Shown: positions 63,199 through 64,000 of the stretch, piece after piece | Position numbering within the stretch: the first letter of the stretch is position 1 | How the letters are laid out: each line of letters opens with the position of its first letter | From: Phycisphaerales bacterium | GTDB lineage: Bacteria; Planctomycetota; Phycisphaerae; Sedimentisphaerales; UBA12454 | Assembly (NCBI GenBank): GCA_003142595.1 | Contig: PLMU01000010.1 | Coordinates: 1-64,000, forward strand | Direction: 5' to 3' | Length of the DNA: 64,000 nt | Translations under genes and position numbers: made by a program | The notes under the pieces: generated by a model | Databases searched by the model: none | The model's input: only the letters and a program-made list of their open reading frames with translations | What the model was told of the DNA's origin: nothing

Positions 63199-64000
63199 AT
63201 GGAAACGCCGCAAGTAAAGTTTTATTACAAAAATACCACGGCCGAAGTTCTCGGCAAAGAGCACGGCATTACTAAACAGCAGTTCAATGAGCTTGCCAAA
63301 AAGACAGAGCCTTTAATTAAACAGCTTAATAATGACAGGAAAGCCAAAAAGGTTCGTTACCGCGATTTGCCCTACCAGACTGATACGGTCAAAAGTGTAA
63401 AAAAAATAGCCGCCGGGGTTAAAGGCTGCGAAAATTTCGTGGTCCTGGGTATTGGCGGTTCGGCCATGGGAAACATTGCTCTGCAGACGGCGTTGAATCC
63501 ATATATGTATAACCTCGATGAAAAGCAAAGAAAAGGACCGAGACTTTTTGTGCTCGATAATGTTGACCCGCAGCAGATGAGGTCATTCCTCGACTGGATA
63601 GATGGCAGGCTGGATAGAACTATTTTTAACGTTATAAGCAAATCCGGCAGAACGGCCGAGACCGCCGCTCAATTTCTAACCATTTGCAGTCTTCTTGAGA
63701 AAAGACTTGGCAAAAATAGTCTTAAAAAACATATTATTGCTACGACTGACGCCAAAGAAGGAACGCTCCGTAAAATTACGGACAATTTCGGATTCAGGAA
63801 TTTGCCTGTGCCCGATGGCGTCGGCGGCAGGTTCAGCGTTCTTAGTGCGGTAGGGCTTTTGAGTGCCGCCGTCTGCGGTATTGATATTGATAATCTCCTT
63901 GCCGGCGCAGAACGGATGGACAAAAAAGTCAGCCAAAAGGATTTTTATCGGAATCCCGCTGCAGTTAATGCCGCGATAAATTATCATTTTTACAAAAGGG
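63199..64000 (+). CDS. pgi: Glucose-6-phosphate isomerase (C-terminus outside window)
   Basis: The first 267 residues of a phosphoglucose isomerase, open to the right edge. The sugar-phosphate binding motifs VVLGIGGSAMGNIALQTAL and FNVISKSGRTAETAAQF are clear, as is GVGGRFSVLSAVGLLSAA, which carries the family signature. It converts glucose-6-phosphate and fructose-6-phosphate in the cytoplasm and would link to the glycogen enzymes at the left of the window. Its ATG is four bases after the helicase stop. Confidence 0.93.
   Translation, partial: METPQVKFYYKNTTAEVLGKEHGITKQQFNELAKKTEPLIKQLNNDRKAKKVRYRDLPYQTDTVKSVKKIAAGVKGCENFVVLGIGGSAMGNIALQTALNPYMYNLDEKQRKGPRLFVLDNVDPQQMRSFLDWIDGRLDRTIFNVISKSGRTAETAAQFLTICSLLEKRLGKNSLKKHIIATTDAKEGTLRKITDNFGFRNLPVPDGVGGRFSVLSAVGLLSAAVCGIDIDNLLAGAERMDKKVSQKDFYRNPAAVNAAINYHFYKR

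Overview
The window looks like chromosomal DNA of a Gram-negative planctomycete, most likely class Phycisphaerae. This is an inference from four things: two large GLUG-repeat proteins that end in dockerin-like modules, a planctomycete-style block of three SPFH proteins with ABC and P-type transporters, a GH57/DUF3536 glycogen cluster, and many short dispersed hairpin repeats. No rRNA, tRNA or CRISPR array was seen.

Region 1 (1-7.9 kb): a truncated DUF4118-PAS sensor, then a glycogen/alpha-glucan cluster. It holds a GH57/DUF3536 enzyme and a GH77 glucanotransferase on the plus strand, and convergent genes for a CBM48 protein, a GH57 amylase and a GT4/GT5-like glycosyltransferase on the minus strand. 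Region 2 (8-11 kb): a NarL/FixJ response regulator without an adjacent kinase, small cysteine-rich proteins, a frameshifted desulforedoxin-like gene, a secreted dienelactone hydrolase and a possible small RNA. Five copies of one inverted-repeat motif precede these genes and the DUF3536 gene, so I propose one regulon.

Region 3 (11-19 kb, minus strand): a probable operon of hotdog dehydratase, acyl carrier protein, hotdog dehydratase, ketosynthase, ketosynthase, serS and comEC. The two hotdog proteins have lost opposite catalytic residues at the same aligned positions, and one ketosynthase has Asn for its second catalytic His. This suggests a specialised acyl-chain system built from heterodimers, and it is the most interesting item in the window. 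Region 4 (19-25 kb): a tandem pair of GLUG/dockerin surface proteins with TTG starts.

Region 5 (25-43 kb): an accessory region. It has a DUF4954 protein, an HNH-AP2 endonuclease, a tandem pair of GT39-like membrane glycosyltransferases, a two-methyltransferase restriction-modification cluster, gyrA with unusual quinolone-region residues, a single-chain type IIG restriction enzyme, a RhuM remnant and many hairpin repeats.

Region 6 (43-50 kb): housekeeping genes (holA, an LpxL/HtrB-like acyltransferase, argH, thiL, tsaE), a pseudopilin with its own promoter, structured leader and terminator, a small N-acetylglutamate-synthase-like protein and an ABC permease. Region 7 (50-64 kb): three SPFH proteins, a metal P-type ATPase, an ABC-2 exporter, a membrane-anchored helical protein, a UvrD/PcrA helicase and the start of pgi, all tightly packed and probably co-transcribed in large part.
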